Source of the DNA: Clostridiales bacterium
Lineage (GTDB): Bacteria > Bacillota > Clostridia > Oscillospirales > Oscillospiraceae
Reading direction: 5' to 3'
Assembly: GCA_019420945.1 (NCBI GenBank)
Contig: JAHZGF010000013.1
Span: 1-64,000, forward strand
DNA: 64,000 nt
In this document: positions 25,276 to 34,278 of the stretch, in pieces
Position numbering within the stretch: the stretch's first letter is position 1
Layout of the letters: each line of letters begins with the position of its first letter
Program-made: the position numbers and the translations under genes
Notes under the pieces: model-generated
The model's database searches: none
What the model was told of the DNA's origin: nothing
The model's input: the letters and a program-made list of their open reading frames with translations, nothing else

Positions 25276-26334
25276 TTATCCGGCGCTCAACTCTTTCATA
25301 GCTGCCAAGAAAGCATCCATCTCCTGGTCTGTGCCGATACTGACCCGCAGATAGTTGTCAATCCGGGGCTGGTTGAAGTAGCGCACCAGCACTCCCTTTT
25401 CCCGAAGGCCCGCAAAAAGCTGCTGAGCCGGTACTGTGGGATGGGCGATGAAAATAAAATTGGCCTTGGAGGGCAGCACCCGGAAACCCATGGTCTGAAG
25501 CTCCTCGGTGGTGCGCTCCCGGGTGGCCATGACCTTGTGCCGCTGGGCATCAAAGTAGGCCTGGTCCTCCACGGCAGCGGTGGCCCCCACCAGGGCCAGC
25601 CGGTCCAGGGTGTAGGAGTTGAAGGAGTTTTTCACGCAGTTCAAGGCCTGAATCAAATTGGCGTTGCCGAAGGCGAAACCCACCCGGAGTCCCGCCAGAG
25701 CTCGGGACTTGGAGCAAGTCTGGACCACCAGCAGGTTGGGATACTCCTGGATCAGGGGCAAGGCACTGTCCCCGCCGAAGTCCACATAGGCCTCATCCAC
25801 AATGACTACCACATCCCGGTTGGCCTCCAGAATCTGACGCAGCTCCGACTGGGGCAGCTCAATGCCGGTGGGGGCATTGGGATTGGCGATCACCACCCCC
25901 TGGCTTCCCTGCATCTGCTCCACCGGGACGGTGAAATCCTCCTTCAAAGGTACCGTGCGGCACCGGATGCCAAAGAGGTTGGCATAGACCGGATAGAAGG
26001 AATAGGTGATGTCCGGGAAGACAATTTCGTCCCCTTGGCTGAAGAAAGCCTGGAAGGCAAAAGCCAGCACCTCGTCGGAACCGTTGCCCACAAAAATTTG
26101 ATCTTCTTTCACTCCGTAGGCCTTGGCCAATGCCTGCAGCAACAGAGATGCATCTGGATCGGGATAAAGACGCAGCCCTGCATCGGCACTGGCTCGGATG
26201 GCCTCCAGCACCCCGGGGGCCGGCGGATAAGGGTTCTCATTGGTGTTCAGTTTGATAAATTTCCGGTCCTTAGGTTGCTCACCGGGGGTATATGGGGTCA
26301 GCGACCGGATCCGGTCACTCCAGAATTCTTTCAT
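25276..26334 (-). CDS. hisC: Histidinol-phosphate aminotransferase
   Basis: HisC transaminates imidazole acetol phosphate to histidinol phosphate. It is a fold-type-I PLP enzyme: LNTNENPYPPAPGVLEAI at the N-terminus, GNGSDEVLAF, NPNAPTG, VDEAYVDFGG, and the PLP lysine in TCSKSRALAGLRVGFAFG. Length 352 is normal. It fills the gap in the his operon at 97-6802, which lacks hisC, and shares that operon's operator type. It overlaps the DUF951 gene by 4 bp. Confidence 0.93.
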   Translation of the reverse strand: MKEFWSDRIRSLTPYTPGEQPKDRKFIKLNTNENPYPPAPGVLEAIRASADAGLRLYPDPDASLLLQALAKAYGVKEDQIFVGNGSDEVLAFAFQAFFSQGDEIVFPDITYSFYPVYANLFGIRCRTVPLKEDFTVPVEQMQGSQGVVIANPNAPTGIELPQSELRQILEANRDVVVIVDEAYVDFGGDSALPLIQEYPNLLVVQTCSKSRALAGLRVGFAFGNANLIQALNCVKNSFNSYTLDRLALVGATAAVEDQAYFDAQRHKVMATRERTTEELQTMGFRVLPSKANFIFIAHPTVPAQQLFAGLREKGVLVRYFNQPRIDNYLRVSIGTDQEMDAFLAAMKELSAG

Positions 26335-26522
26335 TGCGTTTCCTCTTCTCGAATGATTTTGCGGATATTTTTTTCAATTTTGCCCCGGGGCTGCATCAAT
26401 TCATGGCCGCAGCCCTGACACACCAGCCGGAAATCCATTCCAATCCGCTGCACTTTCCACCGCTTGCTGCCGCAGGGGTGGGGCTTCTTCATCTCTAAAA
26501 TGTCGCCAACACGGACATCCAT
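26331..26522 (-). CDS. DUF951 zinc-ribbon-like protein
   Basis: A 63-residue protein of the DUF951 (YyzM-like) family. It starts VRVGDILEMKKPHPCG and has paired cysteines (C17 and CQGCG) that could bind zinc, with a basic tail. Function unknown; a nucleic-acid-binding role is often guessed. AAAGGAG lies before the ATG, and it is the first gene, about 25 nt after the predicted transcription start, of DUF951-hisC-kinase-radical SAM. Confidence 0.85.
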   Translation of the reverse strand: MDVRVGDILEMKKPHPCGSKRWKVQRIGMDFRLVCQGCGHELMQPRGKIEKNIRKIIREEETQ

Positions 26523-26541
26523 GTTCTCCGCTCCTTTACTT

Positions 26542-26582
26542 TAGCGTGCTAATACGCTACCACACAACATTGACAATGTCAA
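26542..26582 (-). promoter_or_regulatory. DUF951-hisC promoter with the same palindromic operator
   Basis: Minus strand: TTGACA (26577-26582), 17-bp spacer, TAGCGT (26554-26559). The palindrome TAGCGTATTAGCACGCTA (26542-26559) has perfect 6-bp arms around ATTAGC and lies over the -10 just as at 6828-6845. Conserved GTGG before and AAGTAAA after the palindrome are shared too. The -35 also lies in a second perfect inverted repeat, TTGACATTGTCAA (26570-26582). Confidence 0.7.
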
Positions 26583-26644
26583 GCCGAAACAATTGCCCAC
26601 CGGCGCATAAACTGGATTAATGCAAAAAGACAGGAGGCATCCCC

Positions 26645-27550
26645 ATGATTGAATATTTGCCGGAGGGCAGACTGCTCCACCGGAAGGAAAACCAACGCTC
26701 ACTAGAGAGCATTGACGCTCTGGCGGAGGCCATGCGCCGCCACACGGTACTGGAGGCCATGGCGGAGCGCTGCGACAGCCAAAAGAATCTTCATGTCCGG
26801 CTGGGAGCCTGGACCGGAGTGATCCCTCGGGATGAGACTGCCCTTGGGCTTCGAGAGGGCAAGGTGCGGGAGATCGCCGTACTGTCCCGGGTGGGAAAAC
26901 CGGTGGCCTTTCGGGTGCTGGGGTTGGAGGCCAACGACGGCTCGCTGACTCCCCTGCTCTCCCGCCGGGCGGCCCAGCTTACCGCCTTGGAGGCCATCCG
27001 CAAACTGCCCCCGGGCACGGTGCTGGACGCCACCGTAACCCATCTGGAGAATTTCGGAGCCTTTGTAGACATCGGCTGCGGGCTCACCTCCATGATCCCC
27101 ATCGACCGGATCTCCGTCTCCCGGATCACCCATCCCCGGTGCCGTTTCCGACCAGGCCAGCAGATCCGGGCGGTGCTGCTGGGCACGGACCCGGAAACAG
27201 GCCATGTTCTGCTCTCCCATCGTGAGCTGTTGGGCACCTGGGCGGAGAACGCCGCCCGCTTTGCCCCCGGAGAGACGGTGACGGGTATTGTCCGAGGCAT
27301 CCAGGACTACGGAATCTTTGTGGAGCTGGCCCCCAATCTGACAGGGCTGGCAGAGTGCTGCCCTGGCGTCGAGGAAAACCAGCGGGTTTCTGTATTCATC
27401 AAGTCCATTCAGCCGGACCGGAGAAAAATTAAGCTGCTCATTATCGACCAGCTGGAAAAAGAGGTGGAGTTCACACCCTTCACCTATCCCCCAGAGCCAA
27501 AAAATCCAGCACTATGGCGTTATGACTCGGATTTAACCTTTTCCCAGTAA
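26645..27550 (+). CDS. S1-domain RNA-binding protein
   Basis: This 301-residue protein has two clear S1 OB-fold RNA-binding domains: about residues 122-190 (GTVLDATVTHLENFGAFVDIGCGLTSMIPIDRIS) and about 213-275 (GETVTGIVRGIQDYGIFVELAPNLTGLAE). The N-terminal 110 residues resemble the degenerate first S1 domain of short ribosomal protein S1 homologues (GVIPRDETALGLREGKVREIAVLSRVGKPVAFRVL). An AGGAGG site precedes the ATG. Its last 31 bp overlap, tail to tail, with rarA. A role in translation or RNA handling is likely; a true S1 (RpsA) assignment is not secure. Confidence 0.8.
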   Translation: MIEYLPEGRLLHRKENQRSLESIDALAEAMRRHTVLEAMAERCDSQKNLHVRLGAWTGVIPRDETALGLREGKVREIAVLSRVGKPVAFRVLGLEANDGSLTPLLSRRAAQLTALEAIRKLPPGTVLDATVTHLENFGAFVDIGCGLTSMIPIDRISVSRITHPRCRFRPGQQIRAVLLGTDPETGHVLLSHRELLGTWAENAARFAPGETVTGIVRGIQDYGIFVELAPNLTGLAECCPGVEENQRVSVFIKSIQPDRRKIKLLIIDQLEKEVEFTPFTYPPEPKNPALWRYDSDLTFSQ

Positions 27551-28791
27551 GCTCGGGCAGCCTGCTCCGTCTTATTGTCGCCAAACTGATAATACTGCTT
27601 TCCAGCCAGGGCGTCGGGCAAATACTGTTGCTTTACATAATGATGCGGATAGTCATGGGGGAACCGATAAGTCTGACCTCGGCCCAGCTTTTGGGCTCCG
27701 GCATAGTGGCTGTCCATCAGGTAGGCGGGAATGTCCCCGGTCCGGCCGCTCTGTACATCTGCCATGGCCGCGTCAATGCCGGTGATAGCGGAATTGGACT
27801 TGGGGGCGGTGGCCAGAACCAGCACCGCCTCCGCCAGAGGAATCCGCGCCTCCGGCAGCCCCAGCATATTGGCGGAGTCCACGCAGGCTTTTACAATGGG
27901 CATGGCCTGGGGATAGGCCAACCCCACATCCTCAGCGGCGATGACCAAAATCCGGCGGCAGGCGGAGAGCAGATCCCCCGCCTCCAGCAGTCGGGCCAGA
28001 TAGTGCAGGGCCGCATCCGGGTCGGAGCCCCGGATAGACTTGTGCAGAGCTGAGAGAATGTCATAGTGGCCGTCCCCGTCCCGGTCATAGCGCATGGCGC
28101 TGCGCTGCGCTACGGTCTCGGCATCGGCCTGGGTCAGCAATACCCTACCATCATGCCGGGGAGCCGCGGAAAAAAGCAGTTCCACCGCATTGATGGCCTT
28201 ACGGACATCGCCGCCGCAGGCATGGGCCAGGTGGGTAATCACGCCCTCCTCTACCTCCGCTTTGAACCCCTGGCGCTGCTCCAAAATAGAGATGGCCCGC
28301 TCAATGGCTCCGGAAATTTCTGCCGGAGTCACTGGTTTGAACTCAAAGACCGTAGCCCGGGACAGCACCGCATTGAACACATAAAAGTAAGGGTTCTCCG
28401 TGGTGGAGGCAATCAGGGTGAGTTTACCATTCTCCATAAATTCCAGCAGAGACTGCTGCTGTTTCCGGTTGAAATACTGGATCTCATCCAGGTAGAGCAG
28501 CACCCCGTTGGGGGCCATTAAAGTGTCCACATCCCCCATCACCGCCCGAATGTCCGAGATACCAGCAGTGGTGGCGTTGAGCCGGTGCAAAGTTCGGTGA
28601 GTTTGCCGGGCGATGATATTGGCCACGGTGGTCTTACCGGTGCCAGAGGGCCCATAAAAAATCATATTGGGAATATTGCCGCTCTCGATGATCCGCCGCA
28701 GCATGCCGTGTTCCCCTAAAATATGTCTCTGCCCCACTACCTCGTCCAGGGTCTGGGGGCGAATGTCATCCGCAAGAGGATGGTATTCCAT
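27520..28791 (-). CDS. rarA: Replication-associated recombination protein RarA (MgsA)
   Basis: RarA is a AAA+ ATPase acting at stalled replication forks. Walker A GPSGTGKTT (about residue 49), Walker B LLYLDEIQYFN, sensor 1 STTENPYF and the SRATVF arginine region are visible, followed by the tetramerisation domain (SHYAGAQKLGRGQTYRFPHDYPHH). I start at ATG 28791 (MEYHPLADDIRP), as in the family, giving 423 residues; the longer frame to 28836 runs into the glyA terminator. Confidence 0.95.
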   Translation of the reverse strand: MEYHPLADDIRPQTLDEVVGQRHILGEHGMLRRIIESGNIPNMIFYGPSGTGKTTVANIIARQTHRTLHRLNATTAGISDIRAVMGDVDTLMAPNGVLLYLDEIQYFNRKQQQSLLEFMENGKLTLIASTTENPYFYVFNAVLSRATVFEFKPVTPAEISGAIERAISILEQRQGFKAEVEEGVITHLAHACGGDVRKAINAVELLFSAAPRHDGRVLLTQADAETVAQRSAMRYDRDGDGHYDILSALHKSIRGSDPDAALHYLARLLEAGDLLSACRRILVIAAEDVGLAYPQAMPIVKACVDSANMLGLPEARIPLAEAVLVLATAPKSNSAITGIDAAMADVQSGRTGDIPAYLMDSHYAGAQKLGRGQTYRFPHDYPHHYVKQQYLPDALAGKQYYQFGDNKTEQAARAYWEKVKSES

Positions 28792-28810
28792 GTGACTCAC
28801 CGCCTCAATC

Positions 28811-28853
28811 AAAACAAAAAGGGTCAGCCGCTTCAACTAAAAGCGGCTGACCC
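28811..28853 (-). terminator. Terminator of glyA
   Basis: GGGTCAGCCGCTT / AAGCGGCTGACCC, a 13-bp perfect stem followed on the minus strand by TTTTTGTTTT, located 18 bp after glyA. Confidence 0.92.
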
Positions 28854-28871
28854 ATTTTAACATATTCCGGT

Positions 28872-30119
<1,248 letters not shown>

Positions 30120-30183
30120 GTTACACACTCCATTCCCTTGATAAATTAAAAAAGGCCACATGACGGGCTTTCTCATGAGGGTA

Positions 30184-30212
30184 ATTATAGCAAAACAGCT
30201 CCTTTCACACAA
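30184..30212 (-). promoter_or_regulatory. glyA promoter
   Basis: Minus strand: TTGTGT (30207-30212), 17-bp spacer, TATAAT (30184-30189). It is divergent from the nth promoter. A weak hairpin followed by TTTTTT (about 30150-30172) lies in the glyA leader and might act in attenuation, but I recognise no known riboswitch. Confidence 0.65.
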
Positions 30213-30250
30213 CAGTTTTCTACAAAATAGGATGCATTCTTGTTTAATCT

Positions 30251-30259
30251 GTGGTATAA
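30251..30259 (+). promoter_or_regulatory. Extended -10 promoter of nth
   Basis: TGGTATAAT is a perfect extended -10 (TGnTATAAT) with no good -35. It puts the transcription start at about 30266, which rules out the upstream in-frame start at 30240 if this promoter is used. Confidence 0.6.
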
Positions 30260-30290
30260 TGTGACCAAATCAATGGATGAGGTTGACGAA

Positions 30291-30941
30291 ATGAAACAAA
30301 AACAAGAAGTGATTTCCATCGTTAAAGCCCTAAAGGAGCTTTATCCGGACGGGATCTGTTCGCTGCAATACGAAAAAGATTATGAATTGCTTTTTGCAGT
30401 TCGCCTGTCCGCTCAGTGTACTGACGAGAGAGTCAACAAGGTGACCCCTGCCCTGTTTGAGCGGTTCCCCACTCTTGAGGCCTTCGCCGAGGCTGACCCC
30501 GCCGAGGTAGCGGAATACATCCACTCCTGCGGATTTTTTAACGGCAAAAGTAAGGATTTGGTCAACTGCGCCCGGATGCTGCTCAGCGATTATGGCGGAA
30601 AGGTACCCGCTCAGATGGAAGATCTGCTCCGTCTGCCTGGCGTGGGCCGCAAAACCGCTAATCTGATCCAGGGGGATATTTTCCATATCCCGGGGGTGGT
30701 TGTAGCAGACACCCACTGCATCCGAATCACCGGACGTTTGGGGCTTACAGACGGTACCAAGGACCCCGTTAAGGTGGAACAGCAGCTGCGGGCGGTGCTG
30801 CCCCCAGAAGAGTCCAATAACTTCTGTCACCGGATGGTACTCCATGGCCGGGCCGTCTGCACCGCCCGGCAGGCCAAGTGCGAACTCTGTCCGCTGACCG
30901 AGTGGTGTTCCCATTTTCAGGCAACTCAGCCGCTAAAATAA
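30291..30941 (+). CDS. nth: Endonuclease III
   Basis: Nth is the bifunctional DNA glycosylase/AP lyase that removes oxidised pyrimidines. The helix-hairpin-helix LLRLPGVGRKTANLI carries the catalytic lysine, VVADTHCIRITGRLGL the catalytic aspartate, and the C-terminus has the [4Fe-4S] loop with the pattern C-X6-C-X2-C-X5-C (CTARQAKCELCPLTEWC). Start ATG 30291 has GAGG 8 nt upstream; ATG 30273 is an alternative without a ribosome binding site. Confidence 0.95.
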   Translation: MKQKQEVISIVKALKELYPDGICSLQYEKDYELLFAVRLSAQCTDERVNKVTPALFERFPTLEAFAEADPAEVAEYIHSCGFFNGKSKDLVNCARMLLSDYGGKVPAQMEDLLRLPGVGRKTANLIQGDIFHIPGVVVADTHCIRITGRLGLTDGTKDPVKVEQQLRAVLPPEESNNFCHRMVLHGRAVCTARQAKCELCPLTEWCSHFQATQPLK

Positions 30942-31029
30942 GTGTTAAGCTATTCTCCTTTTCATCGCCCCTTCTCTGCTCTTTCGACTTATTCACTTGT
31001 AATGTGATATCGCTTTACAAAAATTAAAT

Positions 31030-31053
31030 CTGGCAAGCAAATTCACTTGCCAG
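31030..31053 (+). terminator. Weak hairpin after nth
   Basis: CTGGCAAG / CTTGCCAG, an 8-bp stem followed by TTGATTATAG on the plus strand; the T-run is poor. Confidence 0.4.
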
Positions 31054-31066
31054 TTGATTATAGCCT

Positions 31067-31111
31067 AAAAAAGCCGGCGTCAGTCAGCTTTTTCCTCTGA
31101 TTGACGCCGTT
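31067..31111 (-). terminator. Terminator overlapping the end of queH
   Basis: CGGCGTCAATCAG / CTGACTGACGCCG stem (one G-U pair) followed on the minus strand by GCTTTTTT. One arm lies within the last codons of queH, so the stop codon is inside the hairpin. Confidence 0.85.
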
Positions 31112-31730
31112 TTATTGCTTCTCGTTCTAGTTTTGAATAGATGCATCCGCAGTAATCCTGTCGGTAAAGCTGGTATTCCGCCGATAGCTGTATGGAGCGT
31201 TTGTAGCCCTCCCGCTTTTTGAAATCCGACACCAGATAGCGGGTCTGGTAGATGGGTGCCAACTCTTCTCCGATTTCATTTAACGCCCTGGCATTTTTCA
31301 GCGGGCTGATGGAGAGCGTAGTGGTGAAAAACTCGCAGCCCAGGGCCTGGGCCTGGCGGGCTGCCTCTTCCAACCGAAGCCGGAAACAGACTCTGCACCG
31401 CTTGCCGCCCTCGGGCTCCCCTTCCAGCCCCCGCACCGCCTGAACAAAGCGCTCCGGGTCGTAGCGGCCCTCCACCACGGTGACATTGGAATCCGGCAGC
31501 ATCTCCGCCACCAGCCGTTTCACTTCTGACACCCGGTACCGGTATTCCGACTCCGGGGAGATATTTGGATTATAATAAAATAATGTGATCCGAAAGTAGC
31601 GGGACAGGTACTCCAGCACATAGCTGCTGCAGGGAGCGCAGCAGGCATGGAGCAGCAGCGTGGGGCGGCGTCCATTCAGGCCGGCAATCAGCTTGTCCAG
31701 TTCTTTCTGATAATTTCGTTGGGCATTCAT
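31080..31730 (-). CDS. queH: Epoxyqueuosine reductase QueH
   Basis: QueH (DUF208) does the last step of queuosine synthesis in tRNA, reducing epoxyqueuosine; it replaces the unrelated cobalamin-dependent QueG in many anaerobes. The iron-sulfur/iron site cysteines are conserved: LHACCAPCSSYV at residues about 28-39, CRVCFRLRLEEAA in the middle, and YCGCIYS near the end. Length 216 fits. It is divergent from the Nudix gene and ends in its own terminator. Confidence 0.9.
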   Translation of the reverse strand: MNAQRNYQKELDKLIAGLNGRRPTLLLHACCAPCSSYVLEYLSRYFRITLFYYNPNISPESEYRYRVSEVKRLVAEMLPDSNVTVVEGRYDPERFVQAVRGLEGEPEGGKRCRVCFRLRLEEAARQAQALGCEFFTTTLSISPLKNARALNEIGEELAPIYQTRYLVSDFKKREGYKRSIQLSAEYQLYRQDYCGCIYSKLEREAIKRRQSEEKAD

Positions 31731-31806
31731 AGAATTGTATCACCTTCTGTCCCGCACATCTTACTACATACTGTGGTTAAAAATCAATGTCTGGAGGGAT
31801 AAAAAC

Positions 31807-32424
31807 ATGGATTTTGAACGACTCAGAGACTCTCTCTCAAATCGGGAGATTGGCCCGATTGATGGCCGTCCGCCCTGCGCCGTCTTGGTTCCTCTGGTGG
31901 AGGACAACGGTGAAAATTGCCTGCTGTATGAAGTACGGGCCTCCACATTGAGATGGCAGCCTGGCGAAGTATGCTTTCCTGGCGGGCAAATGCAGTCTGG
32001 TGAGTCCGCTCTGGAGTGCGCCCTCCGGGAAACCCAGGAAGAACTGGGCATCGACCGGGACAAAATTGATGTGTTAGGACCCATGGATTACGCCATCCAT
32101 GCCTCCGGTTTTCCGGTTTATCCCTATCTCGCCCGGTTTGATTTCGATTGGAAGCATGAGCTCTCCCCAAATCCAGCAGAAGTGGATGAAGTTTTCACCA
32201 TTCCCCTTTCTTATCTCCGCTACACACCGCCTCAAAAAGCCCGGGTAGAGAAGGTCTATCACTCGGTGGATACTCTGCCGGAGCAGGACCGTTCGGTACT
32301 GGAGGACCATCCTCGACTTGAAAGTATGCCCACTCTATTTTGGCCCTACGAAGGCAAACTGTTGTGGGGAATGAGTGCCCGGGTTACCCATTGGCTGATC
32401 CGCTGGTTCAATGAGCATCGCTGA
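31807..32424 (+). CDS. Nudix hydrolase, CoA pyrophosphatase type
   Basis: A 205-residue Nudix protein close to CoA pyrophosphatases (NudL/YeaB): the Nudix box GGQMQSGESALECALRETQEELGI is intact, and just upstream lies LRWQPGEVCFPGG, characteristic of the CoA-cleaving subgroup. It probably hydrolyses CoA and oxidised CoA derivatives to 4'-phosphopantetheine and 3',5'-ADP. Start ATG 31807 has GGAGGG upstream; in-frame sequence back to 31735 lies in the intergenic space. The next gene overlaps by 14 bp. Confidence 0.88.
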   Translation: MDFERLRDSLSNREIGPIDGRPPCAVLVPLVEDNGENCLLYEVRASTLRWQPGEVCFPGGQMQSGESALECALRETQEELGIDRDKIDVLGPMDYAIHASGFPVYPYLARFDFDWKHELSPNPAEVDEVFTIPLSYLRYTPPQKARVEKVYHSVDTLPEQDRSVLEDHPRLESMPTLFWPYEGKLLWGMSARVTHWLIRWFNEHR

Positions 32425-32938
32425 GATGGAATACCAGCTGATCCGTTCCCACCGCAGAACGCTTTCCATTGAAATCACCCGGGAGGCTAAAATCCTGGTT
32501 CGCGCCCCTATGCGGATGCCGCTGCGGAACATTGAAGCATTTTTGACAGAAAAGCAGCGTTGGATCGCCCTCCATCTGGAGCGTCAGCGACGGCGGCTGG
32601 CCGCTCATCCGGAGCCTGACGAGGCCACCTGGCGTCGCTGGCGGATGGAGGCTGAAAACTACTTTCCGCCTCGGGTGGCTTACTATGCCCAGCTGATGGG
32701 GGTCTCCCCCACTGCCCTTCGCTACTCCAGGGCTAAGACTCGGTTCGGCAGCTGCAGCAGCAAAAACAGTATCACATTTTCTCTTCGCCTCATGGATTAT
32801 CCGGAGGCGGCCCGGGAATATGTGATTGTCCACGAGCTGGCCCACATCCCTTATAAAAATCACGGAAATGACTTTTATCGCTTCGTGGGTTCCGTTTTGC
32901 CGGACTACCGGCAAAGGCAGGCACTTTTAAAGCAATAA
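32411..32938 (+). CDS. YgjP-type (DUF45/M48-like) metallopeptidase
   Basis: A 175-residue zinc metallopeptidase of the YgjP/DUF45 family. The catalytic helix is VIVHELAHIPYKNHGNDFY (HExxH, with a third His and a later Asp/His as ligand candidates), preceded by RYSRAKTRFGSCSSKNSITFSLRL, the family's RFGSCS motif. In bacteria of other groups such proteins sit with restriction systems; here the partner is the overlapping Nudix gene. ATG 32411 overlaps it by 14 bp; ATG 32426 is an alternative start. Substrate unknown. Confidence 0.85.
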   Translation: MSIAEMEYQLIRSHRRTLSIEITREAKILVRAPMRMPLRNIEAFLTEKQRWIALHLERQRRRLAAHPEPDEATWRRWRMEAENYFPPRVAYYAQLMGVSPTALRYSRAKTRFGSCSSKNSITFSLRLMDYPEAAREYVIVHELAHIPYKNHGNDFYRFVGSVLPDYRQRQALLKQ

Positions 32939-32947
32939 CACTTCATC

Positions 32948-32987
32948 AAAACCGCCAGGGATGGATAAAACATGTCCCTGACGGTTT
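32948..32987. terminator. Bidirectional terminator between metallopeptidase and ruvX
   Basis: AAACCGCCAGGGA / TCCCTGACGGTTT with one mismatch, flanked by an A-run and a T-run, serving two convergent genes. Confidence 0.85.
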
Positions 32988-32990
32988 TGC

Positions 32991-33413
32991 TCATTTATAT
33001 TGATTCTTTTTATAAATAAGGTAGCCCTCCAGAATCAGGGTGGCCGCCACCGCATCCACCACTTTTTTACGTTTCTTGCCGTGCTTCCCGGTCTCCGTCA
33101 GGATCCGGTGGGCGTCCACTGTGGTGCGCCGCTCGTCCCACAGTGTGACAGGAAGGCCTGTCTCCTCCCTAAGCCTTTGGGCCAGGGCCTGGCTTTTCTC
33201 CGCTCGCTCCCCCAGACTTCCGTCCATGTTCTTCGGGTAGCCCAGCACCAGCTCTTCCACCCCATAGTCCTTGATATAGCCCTTCAGGCGCTCTACCACT
33301 ACATCCTGATTCCGGCTGTCAATGGTCTCCGCCGTGCCGGCACCAAAACCCAACAGGTCTGAAATCGCCACACCGGTATGTGCGTCGCCGTAATCTATGG
33401 CCATGATCCGCAT
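32991..33413 (-). CDS. ruvX: RuvX/YqgF family Holliday junction resolvase-like protein
   Basis: RuvX (YqgF) is an RNase H-fold nuclease with roles in Holliday junction cutting and in 16S rRNA 5' processing. The N-terminal motif RIMAIDYGDAHTGVAISD carries the first catalytic acid, VLGYPKNMDGSLGERA is the family's central loop, and LWDERRTTVDAHRIL and DAVAATLILEGYL give the remaining acids. Length 140 is normal. Confidence 0.93.
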   Translation of the reverse strand: MRIMAIDYGDAHTGVAISDLLGFGAGTAETIDSRNQDVVVERLKGYIKDYGVEELVLGYPKNMDGSLGERAEKSQALAQRLREETGLPVTLWDERRTTVDAHRILTETGKHGKKRKKVVDAVAATLILEGYLIYKKNQYK

Positions 33414-33443
33414 CTCATTTGCTCCTTTATTGTGTTTTTCTCC

Positions 33444-33471
33444 ATTTTACCATTTTTTCTTGAAATAGCAA
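33444..33471 (-). promoter_or_regulatory. ruvX promoter
   Basis: Minus strand: TTGCTA (33466-33471), 16-bp spacer, TAAAAT (33444-33449) with an extended TGG before it. The spacer is part of an inverted repeat (TTTTTTCTTG/CAAGAAAAAA). Confidence 0.45.
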
Positions 33472-33481
33472 GAAAAAACCC

Positions 33482-33510
33482 TTGACTTGCCAGGAGACGA
33501 GTGCTAGAAT
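33482..33510 (+). promoter_or_regulatory. Promoter of rpmG-secE-nusG-rplKA
   Basis: TTGACT (33482-33487), 17-bp spacer, TAGAAT (33505-33510). Transcription would start near 33517, leaving a long leader of about 255 nt. Confidence 0.75.
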
Positions 33511-33516
33511 ATAGCT

Positions 33517-33771
33517 TACCTGTGAGAAGGGGTGTATTTGGCGTGCGCTTTTTTAGGTGTAGGCAGTCCCCCTTCGCGGCGCGTTTGTTCGCCAGAACAG
33601 GGAGGCAGTAAGGCCTGCCGAAACCTTTTCTAAGGTCAGTGTCACAAGTGCGCAGTGCGCCCTTATGCCCTGACAGACTGGATTTCGGTTGGCATTCACC
33701 TATTTCAGGTACAGTCAAACGAAGTCCTTTTTTTGTGCCTGATCGAATTATTTTCAAGGAGGTGCCAAGAT
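33517..33771 (+). other. Long untranslated leader before rpmG
   Basis: The 255 nt between the promoter and rpmG hold no convincing gene: plus-strand frames are short or open into rpmG without a start signal, and the minus-strand frame across the region looks random. The RNA has self-complementary parts (for example TGTCA...TGACA around GTGCGCAGTGCGC, 33640-33680) and a T7 run at 33728-33734. A leader this long before a ribosomal protein gene suggests feedback or attenuation, but I recognise no described leader family. Confidence 0.45.
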
Positions 33772-33936
33772 ATGGCGAAAGCCGGCGCACGGGTTAAGAT
33801 CACCCTGAGATGCTCTGAGTGCAAGCAGAGAAACTACAATACCATGAAGAACAAGAAGAACACCCCTGATCGTCTGAAGCTGAACAAGTATTGTCCTTTC
33901 TGCAGAAAGCACACCGTCCACGATGAAACCAAGTAA
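33772..33936 (+). CDS. rpmG: 50S ribosomal protein L33
   Basis: L33 is a 54-residue zinc-ribbon protein of the large subunit. It has CSEC and CPFC zinc knuckles, so it is the C+ (zinc-binding) form. AAGGAGG precedes the ATG. It heads the rpmG-secE-nusG-rplK-rplA run that is typical of Firmicutes. Confidence 0.96.
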   Translation: MAKAGARVKITLRCSECKQRNYNTMKNKKNTPDRLKLNKYCPFCRKHTVHDETK

Positions 33937-33977
33937 GCTCATCGCAACTTACTGACAGAAAGAAGGGTGTCTTTTTT

Positions 33978-34268
33978 ATGGCAGACAAGGAAGAAAAGGT
34001 GGTCCCTCAGACTACCGCCAAGGACAAGCCCGCCAAGGAAAAGGCCAAAAAGCCCAACGGCTTCGTTCGCTTCTTTAAACGCATCGCCCGCTACTTCCGG
34101 GAGATGAAGAGCGAACTGAAGAAGGTCGTCTGGCCCACCCGTCAACAGGTCGTCCGCAACACCGTCGTGGTCATTCTGGTCGTGCTGGTGGTTGGCGTTC
34201 TGATCTGGCTGTTTGACTGGCTGGCAGCCGCAGTCATCAAGGCTTTGGTCAACCTGGCCCAGGGTTAA
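33978..34268 (+). CDS. secE: Preprotein translocase subunit SecE
   Basis: SecE clamps SecY in the protein-export channel. The 96-residue protein has a basic, Lys-rich N-terminal arm, the conserved amphipathic KRIARYFREMKSELKKVVWPTRQQV segment and a single C-terminal transmembrane helix (VVVILVVLVVGVLIWLF). It lies between rpmG and nusG as in most Firmicutes. Confidence 0.96.
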   Translation: MADKEEKVVPQTTAKDKPAKEKAKKPNGFVRFFKRIARYFREMKSELKKVVWPTRQQVVRNTVVVILVVLVVGVLIWLFDWLAAAVIKALVNLAQG

Positions 34269-34278
34269 GAGGTTTATC

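Noticed and set aside
33395..33790. 131-codon minus-strand frame across the rpmG leader
   Set aside because: No ribosome binding site, would run through the rpmG promoter on the opposite strand and into ruvX, and shows no domain; the region is better explained as a leader RNA.
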